From Methanomethylovorans sp041447285 (GTDB lineage Archaea; Halobacteriota; Methanosarcinia; Methanosarcinales; Methanosarcinaceae): DNA of 64,000 bases. The position numbers and the translations under genes are program-made. The notes below the pieces were generated by a model. The model was not told the origin of the DNA, ran no database searches, and was given only the letters and a program-made list of their open reading frames with translations. The stretch covers positions 24,310 to 88,309 of the forward strand of contig NZ_JBGMEB010000020.1 of NCBI RefSeq assembly GCF_041447285.1, in the 5' to 3' direction. This document shows, piece by piece, positions 18,927 to 26,829 of the stretch. Position 1 is the first letter of the stretch; each line of letters begins with the position of its first letter.

Positions 18927-19436
18927 TTATCTCTTTTTAGACCGTAGGGCAGTAATCAATTCATCAGGTTTTCTCGAGTCAAGAAGGAGACTTTTCCCAT
19001 TAGTGAGTTTGATTAGTACCTTATCATAGCTTCCGCATTGATATGAGGTTTTATTGGGATAGCGTCGTATCCTCCAGCTGAGAATTCCATCCAGAAGTCC
19101 ACCCTTTGATTTTTCATAGGACTCAATACTGTTAAGCGGATAGTGTTTGAAAGTCAATTGTGTTGGGAAATACCTTATACGCAATCCGTCATCACGAATT
19201 TCTGTTGTCATCTGTATTTTTGAGAAGACAAAACCTAGTATAGCAAAAAGAAATACTGGAATTCCTGCTATAATCAGAAGAATGGAAGGAACTTCAGGAA
19301 CAACAGTAAAGATAAACAGAAGAATCGCGATTATCGCCAGAGTCATTATCCCTGCAAAAGCAAAGAACCACTGCCATTTATCAAAATACTGGTTTTCCTG
19401 AAAAATAATGCCAGTTTCTGAGTGTGCTGTGGTCAT
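18927..19436 (-). CDS. Small membrane protein with PH-like C-terminal domain (DUF6141-like)
   Basis: Two adjacent membrane helices (about residues 22-45 and 50-70) are followed by a beta-rich domain: TEIRDDGLRIRYFPTQL, YPLNSIESYE, KVLIKLTNGKSLLLDSRKPDELITAL. The last stretch is typical of bacterial-PH/YdbT-like and DUF6141 proteins, whose function is unknown. It is monocistronic. Confidence 0.65.
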   Translation of the reverse strand: MTTAHSETGIIFQENQYFDKWQWFFAFAGIMTLAIIAILLFIFTVVPEVPSILLIIAGIPVFLFAILGFVFSKIQMTTEIRDDGLRIRYFPTQLTFKHYPLNSIESYEKSKGGLLDGILSWRIRRYPNKTSYQCGSYDKVLIKLTNGKSLLLDSRKPDELITALRSKKR

Positions 19437-19668
19437 GGATTTATTTCACCTGATTGTCTTGATGCTGTACCAATTTGAGGCTATTTCAGTACTTATCTAT
19501 CAAGCTTTCGATTTTATTCTGAAATACTGAACTAAACAAAAATGACATCAGCAGTTATTAATCAATAGATCGGTAGGAAGGCCGATATGTCCATTTGAAA
19601 GAAAAGAAATGATAACATTGGATGCTATCAAAATACGTTTTACAGAAGTCTTTTGTTGTTTTCAAAGG

Positions 19669-19818
19669 TCAATGCATGAAATATTCCATACATGCCCTTT
19701 GAACAAAAAAGATCATGTTGTCCTTCAGTTGTACTTCTTGTTCTGAAAGCTCTTCCGAATTCAGGTATCTAAAATAGATTTCCTGGAACTGAATAAATGT
19801 CGTTTTGTCGTGTTCCAT
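19669..19818 (-). CDS. Small protein of unknown function, 49 aa
   Basis: ATG 19818 is preceded by GAGGGG at good spacing, which supports a real gene; a longer frame to 19881 lacks a ribosome site. The product is acidic with a likely helical run (YLNSEELSEQEVQLKDNM) and ends in AC-ME-YFMH. No family is recognised. Confidence 0.55.
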   Translation of the reverse strand: MEHDKTTFIQFQEIYFRYLNSEELSEQEVQLKDNMIFFVQRACMEYFMH

Positions 19819-20072
19819 AGAATTCCCCTCATATGGTAAATTAGTTATATGTACAATATTAGTATATAAATATTTACGCAATTGCTGCTATTGATTTCTT
19901 GTAAATTGAGAAAGGTGAGCATTTTCTATCTTTTTGTACTGAATTAGTTACCGTTTTTGTGCAGAAATTGCGCAGCACTGAACTTACATTTAGAAGATAC
20001 AGGCTGTTTCTCCATTATACGCAAAATTTTTATAATGGGTATCAAATGTACATTTACAAATGGAAGTTAAAA

Positions 20073-20819
20073 ATGATCACCTATAGGCTCTATACAACCA
20101 ATGAGACCAAAGATAAGGATTCTGAACTATATCCTACTTTACTTTCTGCTGTTAAGAAAAAGCACGGAATCAACTATGAACTCGTAGATCTTGATACTTT
20201 GAACGAAGCACAGAAAGAAAAACTTGTTGAAGACATAAGAATTATAAGCAGGAAAAATGGGATTGGTGTAGTTAGTAAAGGCACTGGTGCACTTCCGATT
20301 TCCCGTAAGAAGAAACTGGGGAAGATCTGTATCCTGTTGCAGATGGATGAGGGACAAATAAAGAACATCTATCCGCAAGAGAAAAACAAGAAAAGAACAG
20401 ATATTAGTTTTCACTTGAAACAGGTATCTAAAGCGAGCAATATTGATGAGATCGTCGATCATAGTTCGATTTCAGAACAAGATCTGTCCCGAATGATCTC
20501 TACTTTTCCCGAACTTATAGAAGATGGATTGGAATTCATTGACACTGAAGTGGAGATCGAAGGTGGAAGGATAGATGCCGTTTTCAAAAGTAAGAAAGAT
20601 GAATTTCTTTTGATTGAGATCGAGATCGAAGCCAGGGATAATGCTATAGGCCAGGTACAGAGGTTTATCACATATTCAAACAAATACTCTATTCCTCGCG
20701 AAAAGATAAGGCTGGGAATCGTTTGTGCTAAGATCGGTGAGAGTCGATTGAATGCCTGCATCGGTGCTGGCATCGAGGTTTATGCACTTAGCCTCGAAAA
20801 GAAAAGCTCCGCAATCTGA
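20073..20819 (+). CDS. NucS/EndoMS-like nuclease-domain protein
   Basis: About 248 residues. The C-terminal half resembles the NucS nuclease domain of the PD-(D/E)XK fold: EIEGGRIDAVFKSKKDEF, LLIEIEIEARDN and AIGQVQRFITY. Canonical NucS has E-X-K here, whereas this protein has E-I-E, so catalysis is doubtful or altered. The N-terminal half differs from NucS and looks charged, with a short basic patch PISRKKKLGK. ATG 20073 follows GGAAG; an upstream GTG at 19959 is less likely. It may recognise DNA ends or mismatches; this is inference. Confidence 0.65.
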   Translation: MITYRLYTTNETKDKDSELYPTLLSAVKKKHGINYELVDLDTLNEAQKEKLVEDIRIISRKNGIGVVSKGTGALPISRKKKLGKICILLQMDEGQIKNIYPQEKNKKRTDISFHLKQVSKASNIDEIVDHSSISEQDLSRMISTFPELIEDGLEFIDTEVEIEGGRIDAVFKSKKDEFLLIEIEIEARDNAIGQVQRFITYSNKYSIPREKIRLGIVCAKIGESRLNACIGAGIEVYALSLEKKSSAI

Positions 20820-20867
20820 CTAAATATTTATTTATTTATGATTTTATAACATAAAAAAGAAATGAAA

Positions 20868-20882
20868 GGAGGTGTTTCCTCC
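20868..20882. terminator. Short hairpin between convergent genes
   Basis: GGAGG / CCTCC form a 5-bp stem with a 5-base loop between the NucS-like gene and the small basic gene array. It could terminate either strand; the GGAGG arm could also be a ribosome-site decoy. Confidence 0.3.
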
Positions 20883-20917
20883 CATAAATAAAAATTAATA
20901 ATATTTTTTAACTCAAT

Positions 20918-21019
20918 TTACTTTCTCTTCTGGGATCCACCAGATGGGTATGTGTGGTAAGATGCTTCTTCCTGTGCTGGCTTCTTGGATCCTGATTTCT
21001 TTTGTTCCTTTGCTACCAT
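20918..21019 (-). CDS. Tiny basic protein, 33 aa
   Basis: ATG 21019 is preceded by a near-perfect GGAGGTGA ribosome site. The 33-residue product is strongly basic (MVAKEQKKSGSKKPAQ at the start, GGSQKRK at the end). It has the same KEQKK theme as the three 24-residue neighbours upstream on the same strand. The function is unknown; RNA, DNA or ribosome binding is possible from charge alone. Confidence 0.65.
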   Translation of the reverse strand: MVAKEQKKSGSKKPAQEEASYHTYPSGGSQKRK

Positions 21020-21196
21020 TTAGTTCACCTCCGAGTGACGAATGATATTTTCTGTCCATTCCTGTTAACAGTGGCATTCAGGAAGCAATATTGTATTGTC
21101 CTCAGTCTCAGACTGCAGTCAGCATACAAAGCTTCTAAATTGCCTAGTTATTGAGAAATGTGGGGGTTTAACCCCCCGAAAACAAATATTTAGTAA

Positions 21197-21271
21197 TTAC
21201 TTCTTTTTCTGCTCTTTTGCAGGTGCTGGGGATTTTACTCCCTTCTTCTGTGCATCCTTTCTCTGTTCCAT
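21197..21271 (-). CDS. Tiny Lys-rich protein, 24 aa (array copy 1)
   Basis: Starts MEQRKDAQKKGVKSP and ends AKEQKKK. Preceded by GAGGTGA. Its DNA, including the ribosome site and flanks, is identical by eye over more than 90 bp to the copy 132 bp away, a recent tandem duplication. Confidence 0.65.
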   Translation of the reverse strand: MEQRKDAQKKGVKSPAPAKEQKKK

Positions 21272-21328
21272 TATTTTCACCTCATCAATAATACTATTAT
21301 GACAATCGTTTACAGTAATTTTGAGTAA

Positions 21329-21403
21329 TTACTTCTTTTTCTGCTCTTTTGCAGGTGCTGGGGATTTTACTCCCTTCTTCTGTGCATCCTTTCTCTGTTC
21401 CAT
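21329..21403 (-). CDS. Tiny Lys-rich protein, 24 aa (array copy 2)
   Basis: Encodes the same protein as copy 1, with the same GAGGTGA ribosome site. Its spacing from copy 3 is 134 bp. Confidence 0.65.
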   Translation of the reverse strand: MEQRKDAQKKGVKSPAPAKEQKKK

Positions 21404-21462
21404 TATTTTCACCTCATCAAGAAAACACTGATTGATCAATAGCATTCGGCAATTTTGAGTAA

Positions 21463-21537
21463 TTACTTTCTTTTCTGTTCCTTAGCAGGTGTTGGGGCTT
21501 TTACTGCCTTCTTCTGTGCGTCCTTTCTCTGTTCCAT
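21463..21537 (-). CDS. Tiny Lys-rich protein, 24 aa (array copy 3)
   Basis: A diverged copy (MEQRKDAQKKAVKAPTPAKE...) with GGAGGTGA upstream. The changes from copies 1 and 2 are mostly silent or conservative (for example CCA-to-ACA and GGA-to-GCA codons with Lys retained), which supports translation. It is probably the first gene of the array transcript. Confidence 0.65.
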   Translation of the reverse strand: MEQRKDAQKKAVKAPTPAKEQKRK

Positions 21538-22030
21538 TGTTTTTCACCTCCGTCGGGATAAATACCGATTTGCCAATAATAGACGGTGAACCATCAACAG
21601 ACATAGGTCCCTTTGGATAGTCACTCGATCTATCTTATTATCTGTATTCTTAATATATAAATTTAATTATATATTACAGTTATTGATTGTTGGTTTATTC
21701 GCTATCAATCGCCAGCTAGGCTGGAATGAAAATTGGAATATAGTATTTAAGTTAGCAGGAAATTTAATCTTAAAAATCCTAGGAGTGATCATAAATTAAA
21801 AGAAAAAGCAACATCATCTTGATGAAATATCTTTAATGCAAAGCGTTACAGATTTAATCCATCTTCTCCATAATATCCTGCATTGGACCCTTTGGATCGT
21901 ACCTTTATTCCCAAACCATGCCTGGAAATTCGGGATTCCCACATTGATCACATATTCAATGGACCTGCGGGTATGAAAAAGGGAAATGGGCCCAGAAGTG
22001 CATTATCTAAAATAAACTCTGGTGATATGG
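21538..22030. promoter_or_regulatory. Intergenic region with promoter for the small-protein array
   Basis: On the minus strand a TATA-like TTTATATATTAAG lies at about 21647-21660, about 110 bp upstream of array copy 3. On the minus strand at 21854-21957 a zinc-ribbon-like phrase (ICDQCGNPEFPG, DPKGPMQDIMEKMD) is interrupted by stop codons. It may be a gene remnant. Otherwise nothing is recognised. Confidence 0.4.
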
Positions 22031-22324
22031 ATGACCAAACACGAACACATCGTTGAAAAGACCAAGGCGTGGCTCTCAAGGTATGCTGATAAAAAAGGGT
22101 ATATTCTGAATCCTAATGAAGAAATGTTGCATTTAGTCATTGAAGGTCTTACAAAGAATAGAAATGAACTCGGGCGCCAGTATTGTCCCTGCAGGATAGT
22201 AACTGGAGATAAGGAACAGGACAGGAACATTATTTGTCCATGTGTGTACCATGAAGAAGAGATCAAGACCAGTGGAAGTTGTCATTGTGGTCTTTTCTTT
22301 AAGAATAATGAGAATGAATCTTGA
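22031..22324 (+). CDS. ftrB: Ferredoxin-thioredoxin reductase, catalytic subunit
   Basis: The 97-residue catalytic chain carries the three diagnostic pairs CPC (C52/C54), CPC (C69/C71) and CHC (C84/C86), which bind the 4Fe-4S cluster and form the redox disulfide. The enzyme passes electrons from ferredoxin to thioredoxin. As in most methanogens no variable subunit is adjacent. ATG 22031 is chosen after GGTGAT; a GTG at 22022 is in frame but overlaps that site. It heads the Fe-S/fwdB/fwdD operon, 24 bp before the next gene. Confidence 0.88.
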   Translation: MTKHEHIVEKTKAWLSRYADKKGYILNPNEEMLHLVIEGLTKNRNELGRQYCPCRIVTGDKEQDRNIICPCVYHEEEIKTSGSCHCGLFFKNNENES

Positions 22325-22348
22325 TGTGTCTTACAGGAGATAAACACC

Positions 22349-22807
22349 ATGGCCAATGTGATGGAGATTTACCAGCTGTTACCAAAGACAAACTGCAAGA
22401 AATGCGGTAAGACTACTTGCATGGCCTTTGCAGTGGATCTGCTGGCACGCAAAATGAATGTGGACGACTGTCCACCGCTCAAAGAGGAAAAATATCGGGC
22501 AGGATATGAAAAATTAAGCGAAATGATAACTCCAGTGGGTAATGTAACCGAAACTGGTTTTCTTGTACATGAGGACAAATGCATTGGCTGTGGCAACTGT
22601 GTGGTTGCATGTCCGGTAAATGTAGCAGCTGATCCAACCGGAACTGGCAGTGGCAGAGCGCCGACTAATGACAAGGTGATTATCGTTATAAAAGATGGTA
22701 TAGTCAAGCCAGCAAATATCCAGGAATGCCGCCGTTTCGGTCCTAACAAGACCTTGTGCTATGCGTGTATCGACACATGTCCAACAAAGGCAATAGAATT
22801 TGTGTAA
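22349..22807 (+). CDS. Polyferredoxin-like Fe-S protein of formylmethanofuran dehydrogenase
   Basis: The N-terminal part holds a CdhE/AcsC-type Fe-S motif (LPKTNCKKCGKTTC, with C16, C19, C24 and C41). Two 4Fe-4S ferredoxin motifs follow: CIGCGNCVVACP (C78-C88) and C127/C137/C140/C144. It lies 12 bp before fwdB and probably feeds electrons to that subunit. It resembles Fe-S subunits of methanogen fwd/fmd operons, but the fused CdhE-type domain prevents a firm subunit letter. Cytosolic. Ribosome site CAGGAGA upstream. Confidence 0.8.
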   Translation: MANVMEIYQLLPKTNCKKCGKTTCMAFAVDLLARKMNVDDCPPLKEEKYRAGYEKLSEMITPVGNVTETGFLVHEDKCIGCGNCVVACPVNVAADPTGTGSGRAPTNDKVIIVIKDGIVKPANIQECRRFGPNKTLCYACIDTCPTKAIEFV

Positions 22808-22822
22808 TCTCTTGCAGGAGTG

Positions 22823-24073
22823 ATGATTTTGGAGAACGGACCGTTTGTATGTACTGGCTGTGCCTTGCTGTGTGATGATATATCGGTAGAGCTGCAGGAT
22901 AACAGTATTGTCAGAGTGGATACTGCATGCAGAAAAGGTGTTTCACGCATAAAGGGCTGCATTTCACCCATGCCCTGCACAGTAGATGGAAAAGCAGCAG
23001 ATATCAACACTGCAATAAAGGAAGCTGCCGGTGTGCTTAAGGCTGCAAAGCATCCTTTAATCTTCGGGCATGGAAATTCAACTCTGGAAGCACAGAGAAA
23101 GGCCATAGAGCTCGCAAAAAAACTCAAAGCACATATTGATGACACTTCTTCTTTCTGCCAGGGTCCTCTTGTTGAAGCTATCCTCAATGAAAAGTTACCT
23201 ACCTGCACTCTGGATGAAGTGCGTCACAAGGCTGATGTGATCATTTTCTGGGGTGCTGACCCATCACATTCACATCCAAGACATCTCTCAATGTATTCTT
23301 ATTTTCCCCGGGGAAAACAGCGTCAAAGAGGCTGGGAAGAAGACAGAAACGCTATAGTTATCGATGTTAGAAAATCCGACACAGCTGTGGTCTGTGGAAA
23401 AATGTTCTATGAAATACCCATAGGAACTGATTCTGAATTTATGGATTCCCTTATTAGTGCTCTGTCAAATAAAGTACCGAAGACATCGTTTAATATGGAT
23501 CCCAAAAGGATATTGGAACTAGCTAATGTCCTGAAGAAAGCAGAGTTCGGAGTGGTGTTTGCTGGCCTTGGCATGACATATTCCCTTGATTCACTGGAGC
23601 CTTTGTTCAGACTGATGAACAAACTCAATGAAACTTCTAAATTCCACCTGATACCCATGGTGGGGCAATACAATATGCGTGGCTTCGATCATACTCTTTT
23701 CCAAGAAACCGGTTATATTAACCGTGTGTATTTTAACGGAGAGAGCATTGAGCATGGACCTCAACAATCTGTTGTGGAACTAATAAGCAATAACGTTGTA
23801 GATGCTGCCTTGATCATCGGCTCAGATCCACTGGCAAGCCTACCGGGGCAAATTGCAAAGAAACTCAGCAAAATACCACTTATTACCATTGATCCCTGCG
23901 AGAACCTGACATCCAGAAGGTCCAAAGTGACAATTCCATCTGCTCTTAGTGGTGTGGAGTGTGGAGGTACTGCTGTGCGCATGGATGGTGTGGAAGTTGC
24001 ACTTAAACAGATTCTAGATAGCAACAGGCTTACAGATGAGCAGATCATTGCACGTATCATGGAGGAGATATGA
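22823..24073 (+). CDS. fwdB: Formylmethanofuran dehydrogenase subunit B
   Basis: Catalytic subunit that carries the tungsto- or molybdopterin and reduces CO2 (to formate, then passed to subunit A) in the first step of methanogenesis. The N-terminal motif CTGCALLCDD plus a further Cys ligates the 4Fe-4S cluster. The Cys in DDTSSFCQGP (about residue 112) matches the metal-ligating Cys of FwdB, and WGADPSHSHPRH is the conserved pterin-site region. It is Cys, not selenocysteine. ATG 22823 is chosen; GTG 22820 is also possible after AGGAG. It overlaps fwdD by 4 bp. Confidence 0.92.
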   Translation: MILENGPFVCTGCALLCDDISVELQDNSIVRVDTACRKGVSRIKGCISPMPCTVDGKAADINTAIKEAAGVLKAAKHPLIFGHGNSTLEAQRKAIELAKKLKAHIDDTSSFCQGPLVEAILNEKLPTCTLDEVRHKADVIIFWGADPSHSHPRHLSMYSYFPRGKQRQRGWEEDRNAIVIDVRKSDTAVVCGKMFYEIPIGTDSEFMDSLISALSNKVPKTSFNMDPKRILELANVLKKAEFGVVFAGLGMTYSLDSLEPLFRLMNKLNETSKFHLIPMVGQYNMRGFDHTLFQETGYINRVYFNGESIEHGPQQSVVELISNNVVDAALIIGSDPLASLPGQIAKKLSKIPLITIDPCENLTSRRSKVTIPSALSGVECGGTAVRMDGVEVALKQILDSNRLTDEQIIARIMEEI

Positions 24074-24477
24074 TGGGATTTGGACAATTTCTTACAGAAC
24101 CTGAGTTCAAGTTCATGATTGTTACTCACAGGGATATATTCCAGAACACCGCCCAGGAAAATTCGAGGTTTAGTGCTCAATATGCAGAGCTTTCTTCTGT
24201 CATCAGGCTGGATAAAGAAGACATGAAAAAAATGGGATTGAAAGCGGGAGATCTGGTTGTTGTAAAAAACGCTTCTGCCAGAGTCGTATTAAAAGTGGAA
24301 ACTTCCGCAATCCAGGAACCTCATCCGGGAACCGCATTCATGATCAACGGTCCCTGGGCTAATGCACTTGTAGCTGCTGAAACAGGAGGTACTGGTGTGC
24401 CGGCATTTAAAAAGATCGAAGTGATGCTTTCAAGATCAAAAGGGGAAAAGGTTACATCACTTGCTGAATTAATCTAG
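24070..24477 (+). CDS. fwdD: Formylmethanofuran dehydrogenase subunit D
   Basis: A 135-residue molybdopterin-dinucleotide-binding domain that completes the active-site cap of FwdB. Typical beta-barrel features are RLDKEDMKKMGLKAGDLVVV and PHPGTAFMINGPWANALV. It is translationally coupled to fwdB. Subunits A and C are not encoded next to it, so it may work with a complex encoded elsewhere. Confidence 0.9.
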   Translation: MMGFGQFLTEPEFKFMIVTHRDIFQNTAQENSRFSAQYAELSSVIRLDKEDMKKMGLKAGDLVVVKNASARVVLKVETSAIQEPHPGTAFMINGPWANALVAAETGGTGVPAFKKIEVMLSRSKGEKVTSLAELI

Positions 24478-24502
24478 TATGGATGTCTGAAGGAGTATTG
24501 GT

Positions 24503-24931
24503 ATGACTTCTGGTACAGAAAGCTTTTGGGAAGGGAAAAATTATCTGGTAGTGACCGATCGATCAAAGCCAGCTATTAAATTAACCATTGACGAGCTTAA
24601 AAAAAGAGGTCTGTCCGTGCAGGTCATGGATGTCAAAGGGATGGACGCGGATAAGATCAACGCTAACCTTGAAGCACTGTCCTTGCCAGTGGAAAAAGTT
24701 GTGATAGGGATCACAGCAGTAGAGCCTGCTGATATCATTAGATACCTTATGAATAAAGGTTGTAAAGATATATGGGTTCACTGGAGAACTGACACTGAAC
24801 AAGTACGTGCACTAGTTTCTGATGCAAGAGGCAATATTATGATCGGCAGGTGTCCTATGCTGTACCTGGGCAGCGGACTGAGCATTCATGGAATGCACAG
24901 ACTAATTGCACGTTCCCTCGGTAAATATTGA
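24503..24931 (+). CDS. CoA-binding-domain-like protein in the fwd operon
   Basis: A 142-residue Rossmann-like protein resembling the CoA_binding_2 family (YccU type): NYLVVTDRSKPAIKLTIDELKKRG, VIGITAVEPADIIRYLMNKGCKDIWVHW, and a late GRCPMLYLG with one Cys. The function of such proteins is not known. It is 25 bp after fwdD with its own GAAGGAG site, so it is probably in the same transcript. Confidence 0.65.
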   Translation: MTSGTESFWEGKNYLVVTDRSKPAIKLTIDELKKRGLSVQVMDVKGMDADKINANLEALSLPVEKVVIGITAVEPADIIRYLMNKGCKDIWVHWRTDTEQVRALVSDARGNIMIGRCPMLYLGSGLSIHGMHRLIARSLGKY

Positions 24932-25129
24932 TTTTTTTGATTTTAGATATATCAGGGATATGGAAAAGCTGAAAGTATTGTCTTTTTCATCTTTACTTCC
25001 CACCTGCTGAATTGTCTTGAAGGATGCTTATTTTATTCAAGGCAAAGTATTATTTTCACATACGGCCTCGCCAGAACAAAAGTGAAATCCTTATATCCTC
25101 ATAAACCTTTTCGCGGTTTGAGGATCATC

Positions 25130-25309
25130 ATGAATATAGTCGTAACCTGCTACAACTGCCGAAAAGAGTTCTTTGCAGCCATTTCGAACAATCAATTCGT
25201 CCGAAGATGCGCCAACTGCTTCAAACCAAACCGAATAAGGACAATTATTGATGGCAAAGCCCATGGAGAAGATGATCTGGCTGTAAAGCTTGGGATGGAG
25301 TCTTATTAA
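25130..25309 (+). CDS. Small zinc-ribbon protein, 59 aa
   Basis: ATG 25130 follows GAGGATC. Two CXXC pairs, CYNC (C8/C11) and CANC (C28/C31), form a zinc ribbon, followed by a basic stretch KPNRIRTI and an acidic tail. It may bind nucleic acid or protein; no family is assigned. A longer frame from 25082 has no ribosome site. Confidence 0.65.
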   Translation: MNIVVTCYNCRKEFFAAISNNQFVRRCANCFKPNRIRTIIDGKAHGEDDLAVKLGMESY

Positions 25310-25430
25310 CTCTTACTTGCCTATTTTTGCTTTATTTACTTCTCATCCTAAAGCACATCCCATGAATTTCCAACTTTTAAAAATGCTTTTATAACACTTC
25401 ATTCATATTCTATAGGGGAAGCTAATCCAG

Positions 25431-25758
25431 ATGGGACTAAGCCCGGCAGATGTAAGACTACAGAGGTATAATGGAGCTGCGTGGGAAGTGTTGCCTACTA
25501 ATGTGGAAAGCAATACCACGGACTATGTAGTATTCGAATCTCAAACGTCTGGCTTCTCTCGGTTTGCGATCACTACTGAAAGGTAGGTTGTAGCTTCTGT
25601 ACCTGCTGAAACGGCTACAACTCCAATCCAGAAGGAAGAGGCAGTTGTAGAAGAAGCACAACCAGAAAAGACTCCGGGATTTGGATTTAGCATGGCTATT
25701 CTCGTAATAGGAATACTTGCAGCAGGATATGCCTATGTGAAAAGAAGTCAAAAATGAT
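25431..25758 (+). pseudogene. Remnant of a PGF-pre-PGF/PGF-CTERM surface protein
   Basis: The reading frame from 25431 encodes the end of a PGF-pre-PGF domain (WEVLPTNVESNTTDYVVFES and SGFSRFAITTE). It meets TAG at 25584-25586, then continues through a Glu-rich linker to a PGF-CTERM-like tail (TPGFGFSMAILVIGILAAG, then a basic end). No signal peptide or N-terminal domains remain. The intact relatives are exported and processed by an archaeosortase. Amber readthrough as pyrrolysine is possible in this clade but not needed, since the gene is already truncated. Confidence 0.75.
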
Positions 25759-26225
25759 CTATGTTACCCTGTACAAAGGTACAGGGGAATTTACAGTAAA
25801 AGTGAGTATTGATCATGTATAAATTAAATCATGTAGGATGTTGTAGGTACAAAAAACATTACAATATTACTGAGATCTAGATGTTATTAAAGTTTGGTTA
25901 TATTTTATCTATTTGCACTCTATGCAATTGTGGAGATAATTTATTTTTCCCTATTTTATTCAATAAATACAATTTAAGGACATATATAACTGAAATAGCC
26001 TATTTGAAATATTCTTTTTCTGAAATTGCTTATTGTTGAGGATTTTTGTGTGCCAACTTGTTTCATATATTCTATTGTTCGTATTATCGTTCGAGTTTAT
26101 TTGGCATTTTCATCAATTACCCTTATATTTTGAACTGATCTTTTATTACATATCTACGTTATGTAACTCTAGCATTTCCAAAATTTATAAGTTAACATTG
26201 ATTGGTTACCTTTTCTAGATAAATA
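25759..26225. other. AT-rich region between surface-protein remnant and transposase fragment
   Basis: About 470 bp of AT-rich DNA. A hydrophobic open frame (26033-26218, plus) starts at TTG with no ribosome site and looks spurious. No inverted repeats typical of an intact insertion sequence are visible. Confidence 0.4.
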
Positions 26226-26672
26226 TCAATCCACTTGATGCATCTGGGATTTTATACGATCAGATGTATACTTTTTTCGAATTACTAATACTTGTTTATG
26301 AGTATACTGGACTGCGAATTCTTTTAAAATGAGCTCTTTGATCTCTTTTGTTGACCACTTTTCCCTTTCATTTAATAATATCTTTAGTTTCTCTTTTTGT
26401 TCATTGGATAGTTTAGAAGGAGAACCACCTGCAAATCTTGGTTTCAGACCATTCTGACCATCAATATTCCATCTTTCCTGCCACTGATATGCAACAGGTT
26501 TTGAAATCCCAACAAGTTTAGCAGCTTCTTCTACTGAAACGCCTTCGTAACGGTGTCTGATGAAATATAAACGTTTCAAGAGTCGTGTGGTCTTTTCTAA
26601 TTCTTTGATCTTTTTATTTAATTCATTTATAGATAGATGATGTTGTATTGGAATTTGTTCTGTTTTACTCAT
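26226..26672 (-). pseudogene. IS630-type transposase, N-terminal HTH fragment
   Basis: The helix-turn-helix half of an IS630-family transposase: VEEAAKLVGISKPVAYQWQ, then WNIDGQNGLKPRFAGG and LSNEQKEKLKILLNERE. The protein stops at about 148 residues (from MSKTEQ at 26672), before the DDE catalytic domain, and its last dozen residues no longer look like the family. No catalytic half or terminal repeats are found nearby. It is a relic and cannot move by itself. Confidence 0.75.
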
Positions 26673-26829
26673 AATAGATGGTTTATAATCATATGTTATA
26701 AATATTTGGTTCAATTATGGATGTATTAACAAATGAACCAATAGCTACAAGAATATTTATTTATAGGTAGATTACATGTTTTTAACATATGGTTTTTGTT
26801 GAAAAATGGATTTTTTCCATACTTAAGGA

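Noticed and set aside
22369..24180. Several minus-strand open frames over the Fe-S protein and fwdB
   Set aside because: They are shadows of strongly conserved plus-strand genes and lack starts with ribosome sites.
25584..25586. TAG as a pyrrolysine codon
   Set aside because: The gene around it is already truncated and lies outside known pyrrolysine-containing methyltransferases, so a simple stop is the easier reading.
26033..26218. Hydrophobic 61-codon frame starting at TTG
   Set aside because: AT-rich DNA yields hydrophobic frames by chance; no ribosome site and no match to a family.
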